NCBI GenBank assembly: GCA_017620015.1
Contig: JAFZRE010000007.1
Span: 76,129 to 123,800, forward strand
Reading direction: 5' to 3'
DNA length: 47,672 bases
Source: Bacteroidales bacterium
GTDB taxonomy: Bacteria > Bacteroidota > Bacteroidia > Bacteroidales > ML635J-15
How positions within the stretch are numbered: position 1 is the first letter of the stretch; each line of letters begins with the position of its first letter. Of this stretch, positions 35,007 to 42,554 are shown one piece after another. Position numbers and translations under genes: made by a program. The notes under the pieces were generated by a model that saw nothing but the letters and a program-made list of their open reading frames with translations, searched no databases and had not been told where the DNA came from.

Positions 35007-36968
35007 TTATTTCAGTCCCTTTTTCATATTAAAGTCCACTGTGTTAGGAATTTTGGAAGAAGTCCTTATTGCCTTGATAATTTCGGCAAGCGGCAAATTG
35101 TTTTCATCTGAAATGTCAACGAGGAAACGGCAGAATCCCTTGCCTTGCAACTTTGCAACATTGTGCGTCAACGAAACAGCCCGTTCATCCGACACCACAG
35201 TAAATCCAGCCTCCACCGAACACGAATACTTGCCCCTGTTGTCGTCGGAAAATTTCTTAGCAACGACAGGCTGACGCGAATAAAACAAATCAGGGCGGAA
35301 ATATATAGGGACAATGCCTCCCCTATCCCTTCCCGAAATCAAATTGGGATATTCGTTCTCGGCAGGATAGCAATAGTAGCGAACTTTGTTGGATTTCACA
35401 AAATTAACGGCAATATCGTTCATCAAGTACACATTCTCGTTTGTTGCGACTACGCAACCCGACGGAAGCATCGCCAACTGCGAAATATTAGAAAGCACAA
35501 AACGGTTATAGCCAGCCTTGCACAAACGCGAAATTGCATTACACCACTCGTCCAAGCGAAGTTCGGAAATATACTTTGGCAACTCGACAAAAATCTTCTG
35601 CATAGTTTCCTTACGCAGTCCAAGCGATAAAATTTCATCAATCCTATCCAGCGGCAACTTGACGAAAACTGCATCAAAATCATTAACATTAACGCTTTTA
35701 AGAACACCAGTATCAGAAACACGCAAGAAAAGCCTCATCGTATTGTCACGCGAACCGACAACAGGAAACAAACGTCGTATTGACTCAATTCTCTGCTGCG
35801 AAGGAAAAGAAATCCGCTTTGAAACAGGTCTGCGGAACTTAACGGCAAACGGAAGATTCGAAAAACCTACCAAATAGATTGATTGTCCCACCGAATAGCC
35901 CTCAGTATCACAAATAATGCGATATTTCCCAGCATTGCGCTCAATATCCTTTATCCTAATAAAATCAGCCTCCGTGTCGCTACTGTTACGGCAACGCAAC
36001 TTTGCATTTCTTGTTATTTCCACATCGGATGTCACCACAACAGAATCGTCGTCAACCTTTTCAATCATGCCGACAAATATCCCAGTTTCCGACTTTTGTG
36101 CAATAGAATTTGCAACATCATGCCCCATAAACCATTGCGTCTTTTCGCGTGCGAAGTCGGAAGCAAGGATTTCCTTTGCCTCACCAATCTTGGAATAATC
36201 ATCGAGAGCCATCCTGTAGGCACGAGCCACATTATATACATAATCTGGTGTCTTCATCCTGCCTTCTACCTTAAGCGACGACACTTTCAACCTTGCAAAC
36301 TCGGGAATAAGGTCAACGAGCTGAAAATCCTTCATACTGAAAAGTGGCAGATTCCCATTCTCCGTTCGGAAAGTCCTGCGGCAAACTTGAGTGCATAGTC
36401 CACGATTGGCCGAATTTCCCCCGAGATAACTACTGAAAAGGCACTGTCCCGAAACCGAATAGCACAATGCTCCGTGGACAAAGACTTCCGTTTCAACATC
36501 TACGGAACGCATAAGATGCGAAAGTTCGTGCATTGTCAGTTCACGAGCAAGCACCACGCGCGAAAAACCACAGTCCTTCAAGAAATTGCACGACTTTGAA
36601 TTGTGTACAGACATCTGCGTGCTGGCGTGAATGTTCAAATCTGGGAAGTACCGCTGCACAAGGTTTGCAACCGCCAAATCCTGAATGATAAGCGCATCGG
36701 GACGGCATTGCGAAAGAGCCGACAAAGTCTCAACAAGTTCTGAAAGTTCATTGTTCTTTATCAATGTGTTGAGCGTAACATAAACCTTCCTTCCCCGCGA
36801 ATGGGCCTCCGACATTATATTCTGCAAGTCGGCATAGGAGAAATTTCGGGCGCGGTTACGTGCGTTGAACTTTTTCAAGCCAAGATACACAGCATCAGCG
36901 CCGCCTTCCATAGCAGCGAAAAAAGCCTCAAGCGTCCCTGCTGGCAAAAGCAATTCAGGTTTGAACAT
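35007..36968 (-). CDS. U32-family peptidase / RlhA-like protein
   Basis: The start is the ATG at 36968 (MFKPELLLPAGTLEAFFAAM), 653 residues; the longer reading crosses the promoter. The TIM-barrel U32 domain is clear: 'GGADAVYLGLKKFNARNRA', 'NLNIHASTQMSVHN', 'VFVHGALCYSVSGQCLFSSYLGGNSANRGLCTQVCRR' as conserved blocks with their cysteines, and 'KVEGRMKTPDYVYNVARAYR'. Members include RlhA, which hydroxylates C2501 of 23S rRNA with prephenate and iron-sulfur assembly, and collagenase-like peptidases. The extended C-terminal half fits the long RlhA-like group, but the substrate cannot be read from sequence. Confidence 0.88.
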   Translation of the reverse strand: MFKPELLLPAGTLEAFFAAMEGGADAVYLGLKKFNARNRARNFSYADLQNIMSEAHSRGRKVYVTLNTLIKNNELSELVETLSALSQCRPDALIIQDLAVANLVQRYFPDLNIHASTQMSVHNSKSCNFLKDCGFSRVVLARELTMHELSHLMRSVDVETEVFVHGALCYSVSGQCLFSSYLGGNSANRGLCTQVCRRTFRTENGNLPLFSMKDFQLVDLIPEFARLKVSSLKVEGRMKTPDYVYNVARAYRMALDDYSKIGEAKEILASDFAREKTQWFMGHDVANSIAQKSETGIFVGMIEKVDDDSVVVTSDVEITRNAKLRCRNSSDTEADFIRIKDIERNAGKYRIICDTEGYSVGQSIYLVGFSNLPFAVKFRRPVSKRISFPSQQRIESIRRLFPVVGSRDNTMRLFLRVSDTGVLKSVNVNDFDAVFVKLPLDRIDEILSLGLRKETMQKIFVELPKYISELRLDEWCNAISRLCKAGYNRFVLSNISQLAMLPSGCVVATNENVYLMNDIAVNFVKSNKVRYYCYPAENEYPNLISGRDRGGIVPIYFRPDLFYSRQPVVAKKFSDDNRGKYSCSVEAGFTVVSDERAVSLTHNVAKLQGKGFCRFLVDISDENNLPLAEIIKAIRTSSKIPNTVDFNMKKGLK

Positions 36969-36983
36969 AAACGAAATTTTCTG

Positions 36984-37014
36984 CAAAGATAAGTTAAATG
37001 TACCTGCCGACAAA
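36984..37014 (-). promoter_or_regulatory. Promoter of the U32 peptidase gene
   Basis: On the minus strand TTTG (37014-37011) and TATCTTTG (36991-36984) are exactly 19 bp apart, one of the best Bacteroidota promoters in the window. It ends 15 bp before the ATG. Confidence 0.7.
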
Positions 37015-37030
37015 CGAAAAAAGGGGGTAT

Positions 37031-37183
37031 GCAAATTCTTTAGAATGAGAAACAGGGATTACAGATCCCAGGCGCTGCCGCGGGCAGCCTTGCAAAAAAA
37101 AAGAAAACTTGCTCCGCCGCGTTTTCAATTTTTGTTTTCTGCAAATTCTTTAGAATGCGAGCATTCAAGAATTTGCAGAAAAC
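37031..37183. repeat. Palindrome-dense spacer downstream of the tRNA-Ser genes
   Basis: GCAAATTCTTTAGAATG occurs twice (37031-37047 and 37141-37157). The second copy is part of a long hairpin: GTTTTCTGCAAATTCTT (37134-37150) and AAGAATTTGCAGAAAAC (37167-37183), with an inner GAATG/CATTC. Between them lie GGGAT/ATCCC (37055-37069), GCTGCC/GGCAGC (37074-37088) and GAAAAC/GTTTTC hairpins. No gene can be supported here. Confidence 0.8.
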
Positions 37184-37208
37184 AAAAATAACGAAGCAAA
37201 GCTTCGCT
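37184..37208 (-). terminator. Terminator of the tRNA-Ser transcript
   Basis: On the minus strand AGCGAAGC (37208-37201) and GCTTCGTT (37197-37190) pair around TTT and are followed by ATTTTTG, 9 bp after the tRNA-Ser(CGA) gene. Confidence 0.7.
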
Positions 37209-37217
37209 ATTCTTTTG

Positions 37218-37304
37218 CGGAGAGAAAGGGATTCGAACCCCCGGTACTCGAAAGAGTACAACGGTTTTCGAGACCGCCCCATTCGACCACTCTGGCATCT
37301 CTCC
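37218..37304 (-). tRNA. tRNA-Ser (anticodon CGA)
   Basis: The cloverleaf on the minus strand has acceptor GGAGAGA/TCTCTCC, D-loop AGAGTGGTCGAATGG, anticodon loop CTCGAAA (anticodon CGA, reading UCG), a long type II variable arm (TACTC/GAGTA) as expected for serine, and T-loop GGTTCGAATCC. The CCA end is not encoded. Confidence 0.95.
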
Positions 37305-37343
37305 TTGCGAGGTTGACTAATTGTCTTCTTGCCGCCGCCGTGG

Positions 37344-37430
37344 CGGAGAAAGAGGGATTCGAACCCCCGGAACCCTCGCGAGTTCAACGGTTTTCAAGAC
37401 CGCCGCATTCGACCACTCTGCCATTTCTCC
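37344..37430 (-). tRNA. tRNA-Ser (anticodon UGA)
   Basis: The minus strand shows acceptor GGAGAAA/TTTCTCC, the same D-loop as its neighbour, anticodon loop CTTGAAA (anticodon UGA, reading UCA and other UCN codons), a long variable arm (GAACTCGC/GAGGGTTC region), and T-loop GGTTCGAATCC. CCA is not encoded. It lies 39 bp upstream of tRNA-Ser(CGA) and both probably come from one transcript. Confidence 0.95.
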
Positions 37431-37630
37431 GAGCGGTGCAAAAGTACTACAAATTAAATTCTCGGCAAATTTATTTAAGCATTTTTTTATCTGCACACAA
37501 TGGTTTTATTTTCAAAATATTAGAGCGATTAACCAACATTTTACACCAATCACATTTATAAAAATACAAAATTCCCAGAACCAAAAACATCATTTCTTAT
37601 GTCCAAAACACAATAAATCGAGATTCAACA

Positions 37631-37660
37631 TTGCCATTTGGCAATAATGCTATATATTTG
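37631..37660 (+). promoter_or_regulatory. clpS promoter
   Basis: TTG (37631-37633) and TATATTTG (37653-37660) are 19 bp apart. The clpS ATG follows only 7 bases after the -7 element, so the transcript should be leaderless or nearly so. The 37431-37630 stretch upstream holds no other feature I can support. Confidence 0.6.
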
Positions 37661-37667
37661 CGCCGCA

Positions 37668-37946
37668 ATGACAATAAATAGTAACATAACAGAATCTCAG
37701 GCAAAGGAAGACTTGAAATTTTCCAAAGGCAACTGTCTAATCCTATACAACGACAGCAAGAACACATTTGACCATGTAATCAATTGTCTTGTAAACATCT
37801 GCGACCACGACGCAATACAAGCGGAACAATGTGCCTACATCGCCAATTACAGGGGGAAATGCGACATTAAGAAAGGTGATTACAAACACCTGAAAGAACT
37901 GAAGGATGCCCTAATCGAAAAAGGGTTGATTGTTTCTATTGAATAG
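37668..37946 (+). CDS. clpS: ATP-dependent Clp protease adaptor ClpS
   Basis: ClpS delivers proteins with N-end-rule destabilising residues to ClpAP-type proteases. The ATG at 37668 gives 92 residues, with the family core 'LILYNDSKNTFDHVINCL', 'ICDHDAIQAEQCAYIANYRGKCDI' and the final 'ALIEKGLIVSI'. The substrate-pocket Asn-Asp (here NDS) and the conserved His (FDHV) are present. A start at 37638 would begin inside the promoter. Confidence 0.92.
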   Translation: MTINSNITESQAKEDLKFSKGNCLILYNDSKNTFDHVINCLVNICDHDAIQAEQCAYIANYRGKCDIKKGDYKHLKELKDALIEKGLIVSIE

Positions 37947-37962
37947 CAATACATATATATAA

Positions 37963-37995
37963 TAAAAAAGAGGAAACTCCATCGGAATTTCCTCT
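37963..37995 (-). terminator. Terminator shared by convergent DUF1015 and clpS genes
   Basis: AGAGGAAA (37969-37976) pairs with TTTCCTCT (37988-37995), with an inner TCC/GGA. On the minus strand it is followed by TTTTTT (37968-37963), so it serves the DUF1015 gene best, and possibly clpS as well. Confidence 0.75.
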
Positions 37996-38017
37996 CTCAT
38001 ATTAGTAATAATCAATT

Positions 38018-39262
38018 TTACAGTTTGTGGATTGCCAAGCCTGAACGAAGTTTCGGTTCGAACCAAGTGGTCTTCGGAGGCATGATGTTGCCAGAGTCGG
38101 CAATATTGATGAGCTGCTGCATCGAAACCGGATACAAAGCAAATGCAACAACCATTTCGCCTGAATCGACACGGCGCTTCAGTTCGCCAAGACCGCGGAT
38201 ACCGCCTACAAAGTCGATACGGTTGCTGGTGCGGAGGTCAGCAATACCAAGGATGTCGTTGAGAACGTGCTTCGAGAGGATGTTAACGTCCAATACACCA
38301 AGTGGAGTGTTGTCGTATGTTCCCTGCTTTGCGTTCATCTTGTACCAGTGACCATCGAGATACATGCTGAATTCGTGCAACGAAGCCGGCTTGTAGATTT
38401 CGGTACCCATATCCTGAACTACGAAATTCTCAACAACCTTGTTCAAGAAATCTTCCTTGCTCAATCCGTTCAAGTCCTTAACTACGCGGTTGTAGTCGAT
38501 AATCTTGAGCTGGTTGTCCGGGAAGTGAACAGCCATGAAGAAATTGTATTCTTCCTTGCCAGTGTGGTTCGGGTTCTTACCTGCATATTCCTTACCTATA
38601 CGACTAGCAGCAGCGGTGCGGTGGTGACCGTCGGCAACGTAGGTATAAGGAACCTTGGTTGCAAAGAGTTCTTCGATGCGCTTGTTGGTAGCGTCGTCAT
38701 TGATAACCCAGAAATGATGACCGAAGCCGTCTTCTGCTACGAAATCGTATTCAGCAGGCTGGTTCTTTACGATATTTTCAACTATAGCGTCGATTTCGGG
38801 AACAGCCTTGTACGAGAAGAATACTGGTTCGAGGTTAGCGTTGACGTAACGGGTGAGAACCATACGGTCTTCTTCCTTTTCGATACGGGTAAGCTCGTGC
38901 TTCTTGATAACGCCGTTGAAGTAGTCTTCCGACGAAGCGCAGCCAACGATTCCGTACTGTGTACGACCGTCCATTGTCTGTGCGTAGATGTAGAATTTCG
39001 GTTTTTCGTCTTCTACTAGCCATCCTTCCTTCTGCATCTTAGCAAAATTCTCGACAGCCTTGTTGTAAACTATTTCGCTGTGAAGGTCGGTACCCTTTGG
39101 AAGGTCGATTTCTGCGCGAGTAACGTGAAGAAGCGATTCCTTCTTGCCCTCAGCCATCTGAGCGGCTTCTTCCGAGTTCATAACATCGTATGGAAGGCAC
39201 GATACCTTCTCTACCAAATTCTTTGGAGGACGTAAGCCTCTGAAAGGTTTTACTATTGCCAT
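38018..39262 (-). CDS. DUF1015-family protein
   Basis: This cytoplasmic protein of 414 residues shows the DUF1015 pattern: 'VKPFRGLRPPKNLVEKVSCLPYDV' at the start, 'FYIYAQTMDGRTQYGIVGCAS', and the invariant 'YVADGHHRTAAASR' block shared with ParB/SerK-like nucleotide-using folds. The end 'TTWFEPKLRSGLAIHKL' is intact. In many Bacteroidota it sits beside serine biosynthesis genes, and a kinase-like role on serine has been described for related proteins; here no such neighbour is adjacent, so that role is only a suggestion. Confidence 0.88.
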   Translation of the reverse strand: MAIVKPFRGLRPPKNLVEKVSCLPYDVMNSEEAAQMAEGKKESLLHVTRAEIDLPKGTDLHSEIVYNKAVENFAKMQKEGWLVEDEKPKFYIYAQTMDGRTQYGIVGCASSEDYFNGVIKKHELTRIEKEEDRMVLTRYVNANLEPVFFSYKAVPEIDAIVENIVKNQPAEYDFVAEDGFGHHFWVINDDATNKRIEELFATKVPYTYVADGHHRTAAASRIGKEYAGKNPNHTGKEEYNFFMAVHFPDNQLKIIDYNRVVKDLNGLSKEDFLNKVVENFVVQDMGTEIYKPASLHEFSMYLDGHWYKMNAKQGTYDNTPLGVLDVNILSKHVLNDILGIADLRTSNRIDFVGGIRGLGELKRRVDSGEMVVAFALYPVSMQQLINIADSGNIMPPKTTWFEPKLRSGLAIHKL

Positions 39263-39306
39263 TTCTTATGTTTTTTAATTAGTTATACTTTAGAAAAATA
39301 ATTCCG

Positions 39307-39314
39307 CAAAGATA
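39307..39314 (-). promoter_or_regulatory. -7 element (TATCTTTG) of the DUF1015 gene
   Basis: The minus strand reads TATCTTTG, 44 bp upstream of the ATG at 39262. No clear -33 partner is present. Confidence 0.45.
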
Positions 39315-39396
39315 ACTTTTTTATCAGTCGGAAAAATTTTAATCGGATTTTTATTTTCAGCATCTTTTCAACCACCACAAACAACTAATAGTCAAC

Positions 39397-39561
39397 CACG
39401 GCTCTTTCATTTGGATAGTGTTGTTGCTTGCGATACAAATAGTTAGTATTTGAATAAATCCGCTGGCTGAGCTTGTCGAAGTCAAGGCGACGAAATGCAT
39501 ATAATGCGAATTAACCTTTCCCTTCGACAGGCTCAGGGGGCGGTCAAATGAAAGAGCCGTG
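39397..39561. mobile_element. MITE-like element, 165 bp, 17-bp perfect terminal inverted repeats
   Basis: CACGGCTCTTTCATTTG (39397-39413) and its exact reverse complement (39545-39561) bound a non-coding element. The flanks ATAGTCAAC (39388-39396) and ATAATCAAC (39562-39570) are 9-bp direct repeats with one mismatch, as expected for a target-site duplication. Inside, CTGAGCTTGTCGAAG (about 39467) and CTTCGACAGGCTCAG (about 39525) are near-perfect inverted repeats of a word also seen at 2543-2558. The element has no transposase and would depend on one elsewhere. The promoter of the next gene starts 24 bp to its right. Confidence 0.65.
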
Positions 39562-39584
39562 ATAATCAACAACATAACCCAAAC

Positions 39585-39614
39585 TTGTCATCTCAACATT
39601 TTTTTATAATTTTG
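39585..39614 (+). promoter_or_regulatory. Promoter of the PQQ-propeller lipoprotein gene
   Basis: TTG (39585-39587) and TAATTTTG (39607-39614) are 19 bp apart and end 30 bp before the ATG at 39645. Confidence 0.65.
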
Positions 39615-39644
39615 CAGTCGATTTTAACGAGTTTGAGATTTACA

Positions 39645-41243
39645 ATGAAACGCCTTCTTGGTCTGACATTATCATTGACTATTATTTATGCTGTTGCATA
39701 TACGCTACAATCGTGCAATGCAAATACGCAAAACGATACGGCAGAAATAGAAAACATTGCCACCGACAGCATAGAAACGCCAGCAGAACCGAAATTTCTG
39801 CCCGACACCGCCTACCCTTCTATCGACAACATAAAATACAGCATAACAATCTTCGACAGCATAACATCGAGCGAACTTTCGAATACCGACGATGCCTACG
39901 CAGACGCACAGGGCATCTTTACATTCAGGGGAAATCCGCTCCGAAACGCATCGTTCTGCGGTCACATCGACAGCATACCGACCGACATCGACATCGACTG
40001 GACTTTTGAGACAAGCTACGACACCACCAAGACAAGCTTTGGCATCTGGGGCGGCGGCACAGGCTGGACAGGACAACCGCTATACGTAGAATGGAGCGAC
40101 AGCATGATGCAAAAATTCAAGCAGGAGAACGATTCGCTAACCGAGCATTTCGGCAGCAAGGAAATCATCGTCAGTTCGTTGTGCGGAAAGTTGTATTTCA
40201 TAAACTACGAAACAGGCAAGGCTTCGCGCAAGCCAATCGATGTGCTGAATCCCATAAAGGGCACTGGAATGATTGACCCCGCTCTCAACGGCAACTATTA
40301 TATAGGTCAAGGCATCCCGAAAAAACGTCCGATTGGAGCATTGGTCGTTGACCTGTTCGAGCACAAAGTTTCCGACCTTTTCCCAGAAGACCCAAACGCA
40401 TGGCGCAACTGGAGTGCCTACGATGCTTCGCCTATTGTTGTCGGCGACTTCCTTTTCAGAATAGGAGAAAACGGCACCGTTTATAAATATACGCGCGAAA
40501 AAGGAAAAATAAAATTGCACTCGACTTTGCGCTATAGCAAAAAGGACGACAGCGCAGGCGGAATGGAATCGTCGATGGCCGTTTACAAAAATTACGGCTA
40601 CACAACCGACAACCACGGCAACATACTGTGTATCAACCTAAATAACCTAAAACCAGTATGGCATTACGACAACCACGACGACACCGATGCCACCCCAGTA
40701 CTCGAACTCGAAGACGGCATTCCTTACCTCTACTCGGGCTGCGAAATGGACAGACAGGGATATGAAGGAATATCATACCTTGTAAAACTCAACGCCCTGA
40801 CGGGAGAACGTATCTGGGAGCAAAAAATCGAATGCAAGAAAATGACCCTCGGCGAAAAGCACTTCGACGGCGGAATGTATTCAACAATGCTCCTCGGCAC
40901 TGGCAATTGCAGCGACCTGCTGTTCACCAACATCTGCACCAACGACCCGCCTGCAGCAGGAAACTTCTATGCCATAAGCAAAGCGACAGGAGAAATAATA
41001 TATTCAAAGAAACTTATCCACTACGCATGGTCGTCGCCAGTGGCAATAACCAACAACAATGGCGAAATGTTTGTCATTACGTTCGACTGCGTAGGACACG
41101 CCTACATCATAGACGGCAGGACTGGAGAATTTCTAGTAACAAAATTAATAGGAATAAATTTTGAATCATCACCGATTGTCATCGACAACCATGTGGTGAT
41201 CGGTTCAAGGGGTACTAACATTTATAAACTTACAATCAGATGA
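39645..41243 (+). CDS. PQQ-like beta-propeller lipoprotein
   Basis: The ATG at 39645 begins a lipoprotein signal with lipobox LQSC (Cys24); the reading from 39585 would start inside the promoter. The 532-residue protein has an Asp/Thr-rich linker, then blades typical of PQQ-binding-like propellers ('YDASPIVVGDFLFRIGENGTVYKY', 'LVKLNALTGERIWEQKIE', 'AISKATGEIIYSKKLIHYAWSSPVAI', 'IIDGRTGEFLV'). No PQQ-ligand set is evident, so a sugar-binding or scaffolding role at the outer membrane is as likely as dehydrogenase activity. It overlaps the esterase gene by 4 bp (ATGA), so the two are translationally coupled. Confidence 0.87.
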   Translation: MKRLLGLTLSLTIIYAVAYTLQSCNANTQNDTAEIENIATDSIETPAEPKFLPDTAYPSIDNIKYSITIFDSITSSELSNTDDAYADAQGIFTFRGNPLRNASFCGHIDSIPTDIDIDWTFETSYDTTKTSFGIWGGGTGWTGQPLYVEWSDSMMQKFKQENDSLTEHFGSKEIIVSSLCGKLYFINYETGKASRKPIDVLNPIKGTGMIDPALNGNYYIGQGIPKKRPIGALVVDLFEHKVSDLFPEDPNAWRNWSAYDASPIVVGDFLFRIGENGTVYKYTREKGKIKLHSTLRYSKKDDSAGGMESSMAVYKNYGYTTDNHGNILCINLNNLKPVWHYDNHDDTDATPVLELEDGIPYLYSGCEMDRQGYEGISYLVKLNALTGERIWEQKIECKKMTLGEKHFDGGMYSTMLLGTGNCSDLLFTNICTNDPPAAGNFYAISKATGEIIYSKKLIHYAWSSPVAITNNNGEMFVITFDCVGHAYIIDGRTGEFLVTKLIGINFESSPIVIDNHVVIGSRGTNIYKLTIR

Positions 41244-42220
41244 AAAAGATAATCATTGCAATACTGATATTAATTCCGTTTTACGCCAATTCGCAGAAGC
41301 TTATAGCCAACCGCGATTCGGTACAAGGAAGCTACAATTTCTGGGTATATGTTCCCGAATGCTACGACTCGGTATCAGGCACCACGCCCACAGTGCTTTT
41401 CCTTCACGGACGCAGCCTGTGCGGGCGCAACCTGTCGATGGTGCGCCGTTACGGGCCACTCGATGCGCTCTTAATGGGACGCAAGATAAACGCCCTAGTC
41501 GTTGCTCCGCAAAATCCTGGTGACGCCTGGAAGCCAGAAAAGATAATGAAGATAATCGACTGGACTACCGAAAAATACCACACCGACACCAACCGCCTTT
41601 ATGTACTTGGCATGAGTCTTGGCGGTTACGGAACAATCGACTTTACCGGCACCTATCCCGAAAAGGTAGCCGCAGCAATGGCTCTATGTGGCGGCGGAAC
41701 TCTGAAATCGTACTGCGGACTCAACGAAGTTCCGCTGTGGATAATGCACGGAACAGCCGACAAGGCCGTAGGCGTAAGCCAGTCGCAGGCGGTAGTCGAT
41801 AAGATGATAGAATGCGGTGACACTAGCCGTCTGATTTTTGACCGACTCAGCGGTGTAAACCACAGCCGACTGGCACGTATGTTCTACCTACCCGACACAT
41901 ACGAATGGCTATTTTCGCACTCGCTTGCCGACTCGGCACGTCAGGTAAACAGAAATGTACATATCGACAATGCCACGATGGAACTTGCCTACAAGAACCT
42001 TGACAAGAGCAGCACCCACTTCAAGGTCGTTGACCCGAATCCGCAGGCCTACTCCTACGTTCCCGACGACCCAAACGCCACCTACTATGTGATAAAGAAA
42101 GGCGACACGCTTAGCCACGTTGCACGAATGTACCACACCACAGTTGCAAAGCTCTGCCAGATAAACCACCTCAGCGAAACCAGCATACTGCAGATTGGCC
42201 AGAAGATATATCTGAAATAA
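41240..42220 (+). CDS. Secreted alpha/beta-hydrolase (esterase-like) with C-terminal LysM domain
   Basis: This 326-residue protein has a signal peptide (MKKIIIAILILIPFYANSQ). It carries an alpha/beta-hydrolase with Ser126 in 'GMSLGGYG', Asp174 in 'MHGTADKAV' and His208 in 'VNHSRLA', resembling prolyl-oligopeptidase/feruloyl-esterase-type enzymes. Residues about 282-326 are a LysM module ('YYVIKKGDTLSHVARMYHTT...LCQINHL...LQIGQKIYL'), which binds peptidoglycan or chitin-like GlcNAc polymers. The fusion suggests an ester-cleaving enzyme held at the cell wall, possibly removing acyl groups from glycans. It is coupled to the PQQ-propeller lipoprotein by a 4-bp overlap. Confidence 0.88.
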   Translation: MKKIIIAILILIPFYANSQKLIANRDSVQGSYNFWVYVPECYDSVSGTTPTVLFLHGRSLCGRNLSMVRRYGPLDALLMGRKINALVVAPQNPGDAWKPEKIMKIIDWTTEKYHTDTNRLYVLGMSLGGYGTIDFTGTYPEKVAAAMALCGGGTLKSYCGLNEVPLWIMHGTADKAVGVSQSQAVVDKMIECGDTSRLIFDRLSGVNHSRLARMFYLPDTYEWLFSHSLADSARQVNRNVHIDNATMELAYKNLDKSSTHFKVVDPNPQAYSYVPDDPNATYYVIKKGDTLSHVARMYHTTVAKLCQINHLSETSILQIGQKIYLK

Positions 42221-42248
42221 TTGCAAATTATGGGCATGTATGTTCATT

Positions 42249-42408
42249 CGGATTTAAAACCTTTAGCTCGCTGCCTAAGCAGCAATCCGAATGACTTGAA
42301 TATAAGGATTTTCAATCCGAATAATATATGTGCCGCATTACAAATGCTAATATTCAAACGTGTCGGATTACAACCTTTAGCTCACTGCCTATGGCAGTAA
42401 ATCCGACA
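42249..42408. repeat. REP-like hairpin module, copy B (two 41-42-nt hairpins)
   Basis: Hairpins CGGATT...AATCCG at 42249-42289 and 42364-42405 (the latter extended to TGTCGGATT/AATCCGACA, 42361-42408) carry inner 'CCTTTAGCTC.CTGCC' loops. Between them are TATAAGGATTTTCAATCCG and GCATT-ACA-AATGC. The order and words match copy A at 32746-32884, with the terminal hairpin inverted there. The module lies directly after the esterase gene and is probably transcribed with it. Confidence 0.8.
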
Positions 42409-42412
42409 CAAC

Positions 42413-42471
42413 AAAAAAAAGAATCGCCCACCAAACCGCAGTGCAATCCCGCGGACGTTGGAAGGCGATTC
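42413..42471 (-). terminator. Intrinsic terminator after the AAA ATPase gene
   Basis: GGCGATTC and GAATCGCC (42464-42471 and 42421-42428) form an 8-bp stem, with inner CCAA/TTGG and CCGC/GCGG pairings. On the minus strand it is followed by eight T (42420-42413). It ends the structured tail described next. Confidence 0.75.
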
Positions 42472-42554
42472 AAGTAAGTCACAACACAGTGGTGTTATGA
42501 GCAGCGGCCCAGTACTCCACCCAATGCAGTCCGGACTGCTGCTAGTTTACCAAT
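42421..42554 (-). ncRNA. Structured 3' tail of the AAA ATPase mRNA or separate small RNA
   Basis: Directly after the TAG stop, the minus strand folds into three hairpins: AGCAGC/GCTGCT (42543-42538 with 42505-42500) including a GCAGTCCGGACTGC palindrome, AACAC/GTGTT (42483-42496), and the terminator stem. A TAAATTCG sequence inside the end of the ATPase gene (about 42582-42575, one mismatch to the -7 consensus) could drive it independently. I do not recognise it as SRP, 6S or tmRNA. Confidence 0.4.

Noticed and set aside
37313..37647. Two plus-strand ORFs of about 100 codons over the tRNA-Ser region
   Set aside because: They are translations of the tRNA genes' opposite strand and AT-rich spacer.
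38025..39019. Long plus-strand ORFs opposite the DUF1015 gene
   Set aside because: They are antisense shadows of a clear minus-strand family member.
42421..42554. SRP (4.5S) RNA, because of a GTCCGGA sequence
   Set aside because: The conserved GGAAG tetraloop/internal-loop motif of SRP RNA is absent, and the GTCCGGAC is part of a simple palindrome.
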